A stretch of DNA of 64,000 nucleotides from Diphasiastrum complanatum (taxonomy: Eukaryota; Streptophyta; Lycopodiopsida; Lycopodiales; Lycopodiaceae). The notes beneath the pieces are model-generated. The model did not search any database. It had not been told where the DNA came from and saw nothing but the letters and a program-made list of their open reading frames with translations. This document shows, in pieces, positions 1 through 11,942 of this stretch (positions are counted from its first letter, which is position 1; each line of letters begins with the position of its first letter). The DNA lies in the NCBI GenBank assembly GCA_029204225.1, contig CM055101.1:33301683-33365682 (forward strand). The letters run 5' to 3'. The position numbers and the translations under genes were made by a program.

Positions 1-4
1 AAAT

Positions 5-130
5 AGCTGGGTTGATTGGGTCTCTTTGTCTACATATTATGGTCCCTTCTTCTTGTTGATTGTCATTTGCTTCTTGGTCAACATTGGGTCTATCCAAGAT
101 AATCCAAATATTCAAAACCTAGTTAGCAAC
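5..130. repeat. Dispersed direct repeat, copy 1 (partner at 4786-4925)
   Basis: The segment with the words acatattatggtcc, attgtcatttg, cttggtcaacattgggtct and aacctagttagcaact recurs in the same order and orientation at 4786-4925 with scattered substitutions and small gaps. The copies are about 4.8 kb apart, which is compatible with two decayed LTR pieces, but no target-site duplication or primer site could be tied to them. The window starts here, so the left edge may be cut. Confidence 0.5.
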
Positions 131-570
131 TTTACCAAAAAATCAAATTTTAAAAGCACCACCAATTCAAAATTTTATATAAGGTCATGGGGTCTTTGGA
201 CAACATTTATATTGTGACTGTATTTGTTTGGAACCTATGACTCCTCTTTGGTAGTATGTAGCTCATTTGCATACATGTAAACGAGCGTTTCGAATTTGCA
301 ACTGGTTGTATCATATGTTCGAATTGCCTCGACATCTTAACTTCAGTTCTTTAACCCTCATATCGTCTGTCTTTCATCTTCAATTCTCTATGTTTCAAGT
401 GCAAGGTTGTATCATTCATCCAGTTTTGTACACGTTTTTACCTTATGATATCAGTCACATCACTGACTTACCAATTTAAATTTGTGAAATCGTGTCGATT
501 TTTGTGTCACTTTAGCGGACATGCAAATTCTTAATGAGTTTTTGTCCAACTTGCTGTGTGTGTTATGATT

Positions 571-678
571 GACATACCTTGAGAGGGTGCACATGCCTCT
601 ATAGCTATTTTACTAATCAAAACTGACATACCTTGAGAGGGTGCACATGCCTCTAGAGCTAGTTTACTAATCAAAACT
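571..678. repeat. 54-bp tandem duplication, two copies
   Basis: The unit starting gacataccttgagagggtg occurs at 571-624 and again at 625-678 with only about three differences. The array is non-coding. It is one of several short tandem duplications in this window. Confidence 0.9.
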
Positions 679-1640
679 AACATATCTTACTCGATGTTGT
701 GTTGGTAAGGTTCTTGATGTTTGATGATAAATTTTTACCAATTTTGTATCCTTTTTCTATGTTTTGCTTTCTATATTCTATACATTGCTTCTTTTTGTTT
801 TTCTTTTTGTAAGTTTGTTTGAGTTCTTGATCTTTTACTTATTAAGATTAATCACGTGCTAGTTCACCCATGTATTCTCCTTTCTTCTACCTAGCTCTTG
901 TTTCAAATAGCTTTTGAAGTTTGTTTGAAACTTTGAGTCTACAATTTATTGCCTATTATGAAGTTGCATTGTACCTCAATCATATTTCTAGTTCTCTTCT
1001 AAGTATTTACATAGGTAAATGTCTAATGTGTATTGTCGTTTCACTTACTGTAGGTAAATTTATGCTCTACTTTTTTCTTTTGACTTTTCAATATTGGTTA
1101 TTTCTTTAGTAGGTCGTGTTCCAATATTTGTTAAAGTTCAAGTTCTTGTTCTTGATGGTATCAAAGTCATAAAGTAAGTTATACGATAAGTCTTGCCTCT
1201 TGTAAAGAATTTTGTGAAACTGGCTCATTGGTGGGTCTTGTAAATCACCACCAAGAGTCATTTATGCAGCTTCTATAAATTTTTAGCTAGAAAATTTTTG
1301 TGATCAACTTTGTCATGGTCCAACTTATATTGTCTCATCATGTTAGAATTTGAACCATTTTTTGGGTCCTTTTAGGATCAAGGGCTTTTTGGTTAGTTTC
1401 GTGAAAGATTTTGGTGTGAGAGGGGGTCGAGTAGTGTTATGTCAAGAAGTCATGGGCACTTGATTGCATGCTATAGTCAGTGATCTTGTAATAGGTGGAC
1501 CTATTTAGGTACCTCATTGCTTTATAGCAGCCCTGTTAAACAAACGAGGGGTGTGGTCAACACTAATTTTGATCTCGGACCAATAGCTTTCGAGAGGGCC
1601 TGGTCTTAAAACACTCGTTTAACTACTCAAAATATAATCA

Positions 1641-2177
1641 TTGGCTCTCTTTCTATCAACACTTCAAAGGTTTGATCTTCTTCATAATTTTGGAGGTGGT
1701 CCTATTAAATGGTCTATTTTCAAGTCTTTGCTTGTAAGTACTCATAGTATGAATAACCGCATTAGAATTTTGAATCCCCTTAGATGTCGTAGAGAAATAT
1801 GCCTCTTAGCTCAATCAATGCCACCCAATTAATCTGTCATTTATAAGATAGGAAGTACTATGGTACATGCTGGCCAAACTTATTGCTATGCTTTTGTACA
1901 TATTCAAGAACATGTTCGAGACGCTATAAAATTGCCTACCTCTATGTTTCTTAAAGAAGAGTTAAAATCTCTATATACTACTATAGCTAAATGTGGTATT
2001 GAGTCTTTTAGGGACTTTTCTAATTCGAAAGAGTTTTTCAAGGTGGCATGGCTTCATGAAGTATTTTGCATAAGTACTCGTCATACCTTTTTCCCTAGAG
2101 TTATATTTTTGGATAAGTCCAGTTATGAAAGAGTAGAAACTTTGCCAAAAACACTTTGCTACCCTAGACCACCCTAG
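1641..2177 (+). pseudogene. Decayed reading frame of unknown origin
   Basis: One frame stays open from 1641 to 2177 except for a single stop at about 1830, giving two stretches of 63 and 105 residues in phase. The protein has no motif I recognise; it is mixed hydrophobic/basic and not low complexity. Less clear open stretches continue on the same strand (for example 2690-2887) beyond the GC-rich inverted repeats at 2.42-2.58 kb, so those may have inserted into an older coding unit. It may be an old transposon protein or chance; I assign no function. Confidence 0.25.
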
Positions 2178-2420
2178 ACCTAAAAACATTACACCACACA
2201 TTCGTAATGCTTTGAAAGTTTGGAAGCTCGTATCACATCAGATTGCTACATTCCACAAGCTGTGATTACGCCTTCTCTTCTCCATCCTTCTCGTCCTACT
2301 TTTACTCCTGACTTTCCACCCCCTAGTATTGTTGTCTCTACAACGTTTGCTTATAGAGATTACTAGCGAAGTGTGCCCTCTTCCTCTCCCATCGCGTCTC
2401 CCCACAGGCACAAGGATTCT

Positions 2421-2467
2421 GGGCAGTGTCACGCTGCCCGAGCGTGATCGGGCAGCGTGATCTGCCC
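2421..2467. repeat. GC-rich inverted repeat 1 (hairpin)
   Basis: The left arm 2421-2441 (gggcagtgtcacgctgcccga) pairs with the right arm 2448-2467 around a 6-base loop, with one single-base gap and few mismatches. It is markedly more GC-rich than its surroundings and lies 30 bp from a second, longer inverted repeat that shares the gggcag/cgtga vocabulary. Confidence 0.75.
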
Positions 2468-2496
2468 TGAAACGTGAGAGAGGAGGGGGAAGTTTG

Positions 2497-2579
2497 AAAA
2501 TAATAGTGTCATGGGGCAGCTCACGTTGCCCGTCATAGCGTGACAGGCAATGTGAGCCGCCCTGTGACACTATTATTTT
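2497..2579. repeat. Inverted repeat 2 (foldback, 39-bp arms)
   Basis: Arms 2497-2535 and 2541-2579 match at 34 of 39 positions around a 5-base loop (tagcg). Both outer ends read aaaataatagtgtca. Together with the adjacent hairpin this looks like a small foldback element or MITE remnant. I could not fix a target-site duplication. Confidence 0.8.
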
Positions 2580-4785
2580 AATTAATATAGATATAAGAAG
2601 TTGCTTCATTTGGATCGTGCTATGTCTTTGGGTAAGTTAATACACACAATCCTTACTTCAGAAAACAGGTCCATATCGATAATGCCTCCATGCCTTCAAT
2701 GCATGAACTATGGCATACAACTCCTTTTCATGGTATATCAAACCCTCACTTTTATCAACTTAAAATTCTTTTAAGTTGCCTTTTAAAATCCAAGCTAATG
2801 TTAAACCAATTTTTTTTAACCTCTAATGAAGATCTACTTATCACAATTTTTACTCTGCCTGATCTTGACAAAGTTAGTTTGAGCTAGATTCTTAGAAAAC
2901 CTAAAGTTATGAATGTTCTTCCTCCTTGTGTGAAGAAGGTTTCAAATCATCTAGTGGCTGCGTAGTGGTTTCTTGGAAATATGTTAAACCTGTAGGACAA
3001 AAAGCCTTCAATTCTAATAATATTGGAATCTTTCAAAACAGAAAAAGTTGTCTATCCTTAATAGCCCTTGTTCCTGTGGTTACTCCTATTTTCTAAGTTT
3101 TGTGATCCTTCTTTGGGTTATATTGTTATCAATATACTTCGCTCATCATTTTTGAAAAAGTCCTTTTTTGAAGGCACTACATTTCATCATCCTCTTTCAG
3201 TTGACGCTTGCTTGTTAAACTCTATAGCTAAGTATTAATAAGCTCATTTACCGTATTGAAGATCATTGGGAGTCCATGGTTTGTTATTGGAATGGAAAGT
3301 TGAAGTTCTAAATTATGTGACTTTGAATCTGAAAAAAGTCTTATAAGTTCCATCTTCTAATACTAATACTTTGTGTTCTATCAAGGATAAAGTCTTCTTC
3401 ATAAGTTTAATACACATTTTGTCATTTCATATGCGGATAAATGCTCAAACAAATTTTTATTTGTCTGCAATTTTTTTTTATTTGTAATTGTTGTTGAATG
3501 AAGTCCATTCTCCAGTGGGAACTTATAACACTTGCTCTCTTTCTAGTGTGATTGTAATAAATTATCATCAAGATTCTTGTCATTCTTGCAACCTTAATTG
3601 TTACCCAAATCTTCCATTTTTGTGTGTTGCATAGATATTCCATAAAAGACCTAGGTTTATTGTAGTAGCTTGTAAGATTGTGCTAATTGACCTTTCTAAG
3701 TGGCTAAGCAACTGCTTCAAAGCCTTGCTTCCTTCTATCAATGAGCTTTGTATAAATACACTTAAGGTTGTAGGTGTTCCTATACATTGTAGCTAGTTTT
3801 TAAACAATTCTGTTGGTATCATAGAAGTAATGAAGTTTTTCAGCTCATCTCATGCTTAGAAAAAAAAACCCAATCTATGCTTCTTCAAACTTATGATTTC
3901 ACAAGACTATACACGAAATTCAGTTTGGAAGATTTGAAGTTTCGTAGTAATAATTTAAGGACACAATGCAAGGCTTTGAAAGTTGAAAAGAGTGCTTTGC
4001 ATTTTGAGTTTTGTTGCTCAAGAACAAAAATCAAGATGTTGATTAAAGAAGAAAAAGATTTACAAAGTTGTTGATGTTGAAGATGTTTGTTTTTGGTAGC
4101 ACTTTCCCTTGGATAATTTGCATATTTGTCTAAGCAATTCGCTTTGTCGACAAAATTCCCATGGGTACTAATTGTGTTGTTCATCTTTTATGAATTTGAT
4201 TTTATGCAAAGACTAGTTTCTTGTGGTACTTGTCCCACTTTATTGCATAAATCAACCCATGCTGATCTTCTTGATTTTGGTAGTTTCTATACCCCAATTT
4301 TTTTTGGTGGAGGAATATATCCTAAAGATCCATGTGAACTTAAATTGTACAGCTAGTGGTGATAAGTGCAATCTTTTAGGCCTTTTCACATGCTAGGCTA
4401 GATCAAGTTTGTTGGTTAATTTTTTTGATAAAAAGGCTATAGCTCCAAAATACAGTAACTAGAACACAATTTGCATGTCTCATATTTTTTTTCAAACATA
4501 AATGATTCTATCAAATATGGAGTGATTGCTTCTCAATTCTAGGTTTTCTCATATGTATACTAGTGCGGATGCTTTTGTGAACTAATTAAGCAATCTAATT
4601 ATTTTGTTACTCCATAAGAGTTACTTGTTTAAGAAAATTATAAAAAAAGTTCAAATAATTATGTACTCTTCTGGTGTAAACTTCTGTATATTCAACTTTT
4701 GGTATGTTTAAGATGATTATTAATAAAATTCAATTAAGTGTTGAGCTAAGGACACCACTTTGTTTCTAGTATTTTGTGTTTTCTT

Positions 4786-4925
4786 TATAGTTGGGTAATT
4801 GTTGTCGACATATTATGGTCCTTATGCTTTGTTTTTTCCTTTTTCTCGCTATTGTCATTTGTTTCTTAGGTAACACTGGGTCTACCCAAGAGAATCCGAA
4901 TTCTTTTGAAACCTAGTTAACAACT
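4786..4925. repeat. Dispersed direct repeat, copy 2 (partner at 5-130)
   Basis: Same orientation as the copy at the window start; matching blocks include acatattatggtcc, gtcatttgtttctt, aacactgggtctacccaaga and gaaacctagttaacaac. The similarity stops at about 4925. A broken copia RT on the same strand begins about 260 bp downstream. Confidence 0.5.
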
Positions 4926-5189
4926 TATGCTTGGGTATTGATGAGACCCACCCACGCCAGGTCTATAAAGGTGAGAATCTATTTCATTACATTTGTCACA
5001 ACCATACAATAAAGTGTGGGTTTGTATTCTAAGGCAAAATTGTGAACCATGAAGTATTTAAGTAGTATAAATATATGGGATAGAATCAAATGAGTAAGAA
5101 GATAACGGTTAAAAAATTTAAACAAGGGTTGTGAGTACATCTCTAAAGAGTTTGGTGAGCTTTGCAAGGCAAACAATTTGTTGTTGTAC

Positions 5190-6265
5190 TTACACCAAAA
5201 CAAAATGCATGTCATAAGTGCGTTTTTGAATGAATATTTAGAAGAATTATGTTGACTAGCCACGAGGTCTCCATGGAAAAGGAAGATAAATTTAGTCTAC
5301 AAGCTTAAGAAAGCATTGGATGGACTTATACAAACTCCAAGAGTGGGATGTGGTAGAATGGATGAGTATGCTTATTTAAAGCCTAAAATATGAGAAAAGC
5401 AAATTTGGTACAATTTTAATATGTCAGAAGGGAGAAGGAAGATGGTTGTGCTAGATGTTGATGATTTTGTCACTATCGGCACAATTGGGAGTCTCATTAA
5501 CATAACCAAGAGGAGCCGTCTAATGAATTTGATATGAAAGAGCTAGAGTTTCTACATTATTGTGAAGTAAGGAAGAATTTGATATGAAAGAGCTAGATTT
5601 TCTACATTATTGTGAAGTAAGGAAGAATAGGAACGGTGTATTCATAGTCAAAATGTACACAAGAAGTATCAAAGAAATTCAATACACAATATAGCAAGTG
5701 TGCAACAATGCCAACTAGAAGAAGTGCAAACTTGCATGAGGAAGATGATACACAAGATTTGAATGGAACTTATAGATGTTTTGTCTAGAATTTGATTTAA
5801 TGAAGCACAGTGAAACTAGACATATCATCCGCAATTAGGAAAAAAATAAAGACGGAAGGGTATACTCATATTGATTTTGCATGATGTGTAATTGGTTGAT
5901 ATATTTAGTTGAATGTGTGTTGACACTTGAATCAAATACAATATCATGGTGCAACAAGAAGCAACTTTGGTGGTGCTATGGTAGATGGAAAGACAATGAC
6001 AAGTTAGTATGTGAAGCCATTAGGTGAGAATATCGTCAAATATATGCAAATCTATACTTTCTCATTGTGATGATTAAAGTTGCAAACAACTTGCAAAGGA
6101 CCCAATATTTCATGCAGGAACAAAGCATATTGAAGCCCAGCAACACTTTGTTTGACAAAGTGTGCAAAACAGAAAAATTGAATTTGTTTATTGAGACGCC
6201 AAATAGGCAAGTTTTTTTTTGGCTAAATCACTCAACAAAAAGTAGTTTGAAAATTGTAGACGTTT
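5190..6265 (+). pseudogene. Ty1-copia reverse transcriptase / RNase H, decayed
   Basis: Frame-shifted translation shows the copia RT-RNase H series in order. At about 5200-5345 there is a stretch like SAFLNEYLEE followed by KINLVYKLKKALDGLIQTP, the DVKSAFLNG...VYKLKKALYGLKQAPR block of the family. At about 5440-5475 comes a VDDF version of the YVDD active-site box. At about 5525-5600 FDMKELEFLHY corresponds to FEMxDLG.MHYFLG. Near 5700 a TMPTRRSANLHEED-like segment follows, and at about 5950-6220 the RNase H tail, with SWCNKKQ and ANNLQRTQYFMQEQS in place of LAKNPVFHARTKHI. Stops and frameshifts interrupt every part, and a 50-bp internal duplication adds another shift. No LTRs could be assigned. 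It is an inactive plant retrotransposon relic. Confidence 0.75.
5525..5624. repeat. 50-bp tandem duplication inside the RT relic
   Basis: The unit gatatgaaagagctaga(g/t)tttctacattattgtgaagtaaggaagaattt is present at about 5525-5574 and 5575-5624 with one difference. Fifty bases is not a multiple of three, so the duplication shifts the frame. Near identity suggests it arose after the element had died. Confidence 0.95.
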
Positions 6266-6290
6266 AGTAGGTCTTGTAAAAGATGGCGTT

Positions 6291-6292
<2 letters not shown>

Positions 6293-6380
<88 letters not shown>
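6293..6380. repeat. Compound microsatellite (TA)n-(GA)n
   Basis: About 26 TA units (6293-6344) run directly into 18 GA units (6345-6380). Confidence 0.98.
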
Positions 6381-6383
<3 letters not shown>

Positions 6384-6619
6384 AGATATTTGTGTGTCAC
6401 ATTTGTGCCTATCCATGGGGTAGGAGGATGCATGTATGGTTGCATGGGTGCATCCTCCTACTCTATGCCCCATGCATACATACTCCTCCAATGCATGTAT
6501 GCATCCTCCCCCACTCCTTCCCTCCCTCTAAATTCGAATTTCGCTCTCTCTTCTCCTCCTCTCTCCCTCCGCTCCAGTCTGCCTCCATCGCTCGCTCCTG
6601 CTCCATCTCTCTTGCCCTC

Positions 6620-6622
<3 letters not shown>

Positions 6623-6684
<62 letters not shown>
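6623..6684. repeat. (CT)n microsatellite in a pyrimidine-rich stretch
   Basis: About 31 CT units lie within a longer pyrimidine-rich stretch (about 6520-6755) just ahead of the 14-3-3 fragment. A CT-rich leader is common in plant 5' UTRs, so this may be the original leader of that gene or simply an expanded repeat. Confidence 0.98.
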
Positions 6685-6686
<2 letters not shown>

Positions 6687-6758
6687 GCTACTCCATCCCT
6701 CCTGCTCCATCTCTCCCGCCCTCCCATCTACATCCCCCCCCCCCCTCCGCTACTCCAT

Positions 6759-7105
6759 CTCACAAAAGAAGAGCACAATCTCTTCTTTGTGGCTTACAAG
6801 AACGTGATCAGCGCTCACAGGGCCTCCTGACGCATCGGCCTCGGTTGAGCAGAAGGAGGAGAGCAAGCAGAATAAAGAGCATGTGAAGCTGATCAGAGAG
6901 TATCGCGCCAAGGTTGAGCGAAATATGTGACGGAATCCTCAAGTTGCTTGACGGTCACCTCATCCCCTCTTCCTCATCTGCTGAGTCGAAGGTTTTTTAC
7001 CTCAAGATGAAGGGCGACTACCATCGCTACCTGGTGAAATTCAAGACCGGAGCTGAGAGAAAAGATGCAGTTGAGAGTACGTTGCTCGCTTCTCAAATGC
7101 CACAA
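6759..7105 (+). pseudogene. 14-3-3 protein, first-exon fragment (pseudogene)
   Basis: The translation follows plant 14-3-3 (GF14) proteins, phosphoserine-binding adaptors. LTKEEHNLFFVAYKNVI (6759-6809) equals [30 protein letters not shown] (about 6878-6918), [18 protein letters not shown] (6917-6970) and [21 protein letters not shown] (6988-7050) follow. The first ~37 residues are missing and replaced by a CT-rich tract. Lesions: TGA in place of the conserved Trp codon at about 6829, a one-base shift just after it, and another shift at about 6918. Homology ends at 7105 with caa|gtaagg, a consensus 5' splice site where non-epsilon plant 14-3-3 genes have their first intron. The copy therefore derives from genomic DNA, not a processed mRNA. 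No second exon follows; a glycosyltransferase fragment begins about 120 bp later. Confidence 0.85.
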
Positions 7106-7221
7106 GTAAGGTGAATTCCCCTTGGCAATTTCGTTTTCAGTAAGTACCTGATGTTACACAATTTTTTTATTCGAAGTCGAAGAGTTATGAGCATACAAGT
7201 TATTCGCTTGTTTCATGTTCT

Positions 7222-7490
7222 CATAGAGATTACTCAAGCGAGTTTGAAGTTTAGAGTTCCCTTTGAGACATTCATGCAAGAGCTAGAACCCGAAATCATC
7301 GAAGCACTAAGAATGACGTCAGCTTTGAATCCCAACAAGGTAGGCGTTTGGCCAGTTGGGCCTTTGCTGCCTTCGGAGCTCTTTCATCGCACAATTATTC
7401 CCAGTAGCAAAATATGACGCGTCTATGGACGAAATATGCATTCAGTGGCTGGACAAGCAATGCAAGCAATCGGTCCCTTTAATGACTTCT
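7222..7490 (+). pseudogene. UDP-glycosyltransferase fragment (pseudogene)
   Basis: The frame contains QELEPEIIEALR, then KVGVWPVGPLLPSE (about 7338-7380), and after a one-base shift at about 7400 DASMDEICIQWLDKQ and SVPL. This is the middle of plant family-1 UDP-sugar glycosyltransferases, where ELEPE...VWPVGPLLP is followed by the C(L/I)xWLDxQ...SVxYVxFGS segment. The N-terminal acceptor half and the C-terminal PSPG box are absent. It lies about 120 bp after the 14-3-3 fragment in the same orientation; these families are not normally adjacent, suggesting transposon-mediated capture. It has no stand-alone function. Confidence 0.65.
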
Positions 7491-7790
7491 CCTTCTTATC
7501 TACCTACATATGGGGTATGCAGAAATTTAAGCTCCTTGGTGAACACAATCTTACCTAATCTCAGTCAAAACTGTTTGCAAGGATGAAGATTGGTAGGACA
7601 ATGATGGGGCTCTGAACATCTCCATGTCATATCCACGCTTTCCCATCCCTCATCCTGTCGCACTTAAGCCAGATTCTACTATGAGGCATATGGTAATCAT
7701 CTTGGAACGCACTTGAATGTATCATAGCGAGAAAAAATGCACTTTCTATTGATGTTTAAAATAGCAGAGATATGCGACACACATCTCACA

Positions 7791-7974
<184 letters not shown>

Positions 7975-8449
7975 GCGAATTTTTAAAAACGTCTCAAATT
8001 TTTTCGACTCTCAAAAACTCCGAGTCTCGAATTGTTCGAGTCCTTTAGAATTTCTCTGAATCATTTTTAATTGACTTATGTTCATGTTGTATTCATAGTA
8101 GAGTGAGCGACTATATTTGCCTCTATTTGCTCTTTTGAAGTACATGATACTCATGTTCTTTCACATGGCACCTACACAAAAATCTTGTGCCATAATGGAT
8201 GCCTTGGCTTCTCTTTATGAGGTGGCATATGTTTGTGTATTTTATGCAATTTCGTATGGTCATTTTCGACTATGTAGTTCGTTAGGCATTACAATATGTT
8301 GGAGTATACTATCACATATTACCTTAGAGTTGTTATGGTTTAGGGTTTTTTAGGTACCCTTTTAAGATATTGTTGTCACATCAGCTTGTCGCGGAACCTC
8401 ACTTATCTTAGCATCATGAGCTTCTAGTGACTTGAGTTTCTCATCAAAT

Positions 8450-9075
8450 TGAATGTTGCTAGATGTAATAGTGGTTTCTCCAACTGTATAAGGCAACATA
8501 GCGTTCATCATCTAACTCTTCATCTTCCTCTCGCACTACATCATTCATTGCTTGTTGCAATTTAGTATACTACTCCCTTTGCTTGAGTTCATGCTTGATG
8601 CTTTTTGACAATCTGGCTAAAACCACATAATAATGGCATGATCAGGAGTCATTTTTGGGTTACATTCTGATTGGAGATGTTTGATTCATTTGATGCAATT
8701 TCTGACCATCTATTTTTTTTCCCATCTTGATCTTACTCAACAATAGAAATGGATCTTCGAGAAACTTCTTTGGCTTGAATCGAGTAATCAAGACATTTTT
8801 TACTAATTTTTAGTTAGTACGTTCTTGTAAAGAATTATTGAAATACCAATCTAATGTTGCTCCCGTAAGTGCCATTGAAAATACCTTAAGCTTATCCCTA
8901 TTTCACCATATATCTCACAAGCTTTGACGTAAATCTAAAGAGAACTTTTGGGCTCGATAGTTCCATTATACTTGAATATTTCCAATCGAGGTATTTTTTT
9001 AAATATAGAATGAGGTGGTGGCAAATCATAATGTTGGCTGTCTTGATCCATCTCTAGATATTGGAAATCTTCAGA
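8450..9075 (-). pseudogene. Ty3-gypsy gag, decayed
   Basis: Read on the minus strand from about 9070, the translation gives DLPPPHSIFKKIPRLEIFKY followed by NGTIEPKSSL, YVKACEIYGE and, after a shift, ALTGATLDWYFNNSLQERTN. This is the gag core of plant gypsy elements (PRxxIPKFDG...DPxxHLxxY...MALTGAALDWYxxLPPGSI). Downstream, KFLEDPFLLLSKIKMGKK and a charged stretch with VVREEDEELDDERY follow in broken frames. Several stops and shifts are present. Gypsy pol fragments lie on the same strand at 14-16 kb, but the 5-kb gap shows no shared element ends. Confidence 0.6.
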
Positions 9076-11942
9076 TGGTGGAAAATTTTCATATCGGTAG
9101 AATAATGACTTGTAGATGTCTCACTAGAAACAGCTCCTGAGAGTTTAAGGGACCTAAAGTAATCTGAGTTTCATCCATCAACTTAATAAGTTATATCAAG
9201 ATGACTTTTTAGATTGATAGTTGAGTCATCTAGGTCTATATTCTATAATTGGCAAAAATTTGACTATAATAACCTTTCTATGGCTTAGTAACCTTCTCAG
9301 TAGATAATTGGAAACAATCTGAACTCAATGACGGACCTTGAGAATGTTCAATAAACATTACTCTAGTGAAGGTTCTTTTTATAAATTTGACATAAAAGGT
9401 CACTAAAACCCTTTAACTTGATCAACTAACTTTTGTAGGTCTAACTGGAGATGGAAAACATTGTGATATATCTATGTTAGACTTTGAGAAGGTTCATATG
9501 TAGTATCAGAACAAAATTTCAACTTGGCTAGGATTTTGTCTACATAGAATTAATATGTCAATATATCTAGCCTTTGTCTTTTTCTAATGGAAATAACCTT
9601 CGCCTACTTCAAAGATTCTAAAATACTATATTAGAAATATTCAAGAGGACTAGCGAAGGTTGAGCGAGGGTTAACAGAGAGATACTGATATTTTTGTTGA
9701 AACATGTGTGTTTCTTTCACAAAAAAATATTAGAATCAATCAGAACCTTCATTGGACTTGGATTTTGGAAACTAACCTTTGAAGATGTTTTTGAGAACTT
9801 ATCTGAACCAAAAAAAAAAAAAAATTGGTAGGTTATTTTTAAAATTTTACAAAAAATTAAAGGTTTTTGATGAATTTGATGATTTTTACTACTTTAGCCT
9901 TTTCATGGCTTCTAAAATCGGGCAAGGACCCTAGTAGACCTTTGAGGATATCAAATTTGGTTTACTGGAGGTAGGCGAAGGCCAAGAGTGACCAAAGATC
10001 TAATCTTACTAGCGGAACCAATGTTGTTGTAGGCCAAATGGATTTAGAACCCGATGAATTCTCCTCTAGCATTTCCCTAACAACGAGTTATTTGATAAAA
10101 TAATGCATAGACTGGGACCAAGTCGAGGATGAAGCCCTATATAAGGTAGGGGTATCAGAGAATTAAGGTATGCAATGTAGAGATCAATCTGTCTCCCCCT
10201 ATATCATCACCAAAACAAGTTATGTACATCAACTATTAAAATGATAAAATATTTAGCTTTTTATAGCTATAGTAGGCCACATTTGGAAAGTTTTAGAAGT
10301 TGGGTTAAGTCCTAAATCTCCACCATCCATCAAATCAATGGTCTACATTGATGAGCTTGACAATGAGCACATAGTCTTATGAAATATGTACATAAAACAA
10401 TAAAAGAATGTCATTTGGACCAACTTGGCCCCCTTCAAATAATTTTGACACATGCTCCACTTTGACCCTTCATTAAACTATTGGAAGTTTTCATATTTAA
10501 GCCTCAAGTTGATACTTGCCAAAATAGACTAGTTTTCATAGATATCCCTACTACATAAAAGCTTCAAGGCAAGCGGGCATAATAGTACAAGGGCCTCTCT
10601 GCTCAATCCATTCAGCAAGCGAAGAATATCTAGAACTGCCAGGAAGAAGCCATTGCTATTAGGGACACATGGATGACTACGCTTCTTGCCACGCTCCAAG
10701 AAGAAGAGCAACAGTTGAAAGAGACAAGAACATAGATTTGTACCTTCAAGGAGTAATTTAATGTCATTCTAGAGTTCTCCACTGCTCTAACCTCCCTTTA
10801 ATATTTCATTATTTTATTAGACTAGATTTCTATCATTTTTCTCTACCATTCTCGGCTCCTCCCCTCTAGCATTTTGACACTTTGCATGTTCATCATATTG
10901 CTTGTGAAGATAACAAAAATATTTTTGTTTTTGTTTTCCTTGCTAGTTACGTACAAGTTAAGGACTTTGGCTATTTCTATGACATTTTTGCTAGCCCTCC
11001 CTTTCGTTTCATTGCAAGACTCTGCATCATCAATAACTTTTCAAAAAAAAGAAAATTTATCTTAGAATTAGAGCATATGCAAGATTCTCCTCTCTTCATT
11101 CCACCTTCGTTCATCCCTTCACCTTCACAAATAAGAAGGCAAGATTTTCGTTAGAGTGATGATGCTAGACTAAGCATCAGACGAGTTGGTGAAACACATC
11201 AAGCATTGTTGTGCCACACTCACCACTCTCTCCAACAGCTTCCATCAAGCATACACCAGTTTCCAAACCCTCTATACCGATCATTATCAATACTATTCTG
11301 CCACCCTCATTTAGTGCTACAACGTCATGATGGCTCACTACAACACTGTTATCCAATATTTCTCCATCTGTTCCATTTTTTATTTTTCCTTTATTGAATC
11401 CACCACCACCATCGACTATCAGCAACTCCAGTCCACATTTTTTTTCTTTCATTTACAAAGTGGTGAAGATTGAACCATCTATCAAGATGCCCAATACACT
11501 TCCCAGGTTGATGATTCTCTCGAAACCATGCAACAATCTGCATCCATGCCTCCACTCAAATACCATTCACCACATCCACCTTTTAACAACGTGATGACAT
11601 TCCTACCACTTCCATCGTTCCACCGTGCCAAGGTAATTGCTTTGGCCGACCTACTACAGTACACCAATGCTAGTACTAGCGCATCCTGCCTATGCCATCA
11701 TCTGAATAATTGTCCTTATTCACTAAGCAATATTCAGATTTGAAGACCATAGGTGACTATATTTTACCAGATATGGTTGAGGACCTTGTGAAGGTGAAAT
11801 CGACCAAGCGTATTGCCCTTCTGCATCATCAAGCAGAATGGTGAAAGGTAATTCTCACGCAACAACCTGAGTTTCCCAAGGAATACCTCAACGCTTTGGC
11901 CATCATATTGATAGATCCAGCATATCATACCCTACTAAGAAG
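9076..11942. other. No recognisable gene; low-grade repeats
   Basis: AT-rich sequence with short chance frames. At 10017-10035 the minus strand reads an ACA end followed by ttggttccgct, which could be the LTR/primer-site junction of a gypsy element upstream of the gag relic, with a tatatag box on the same strand near 10143. No second LTR was found. Around 10.56-11.9 kb the plus strand has longer open stretches without recognised domains. Confidence 0.4.
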
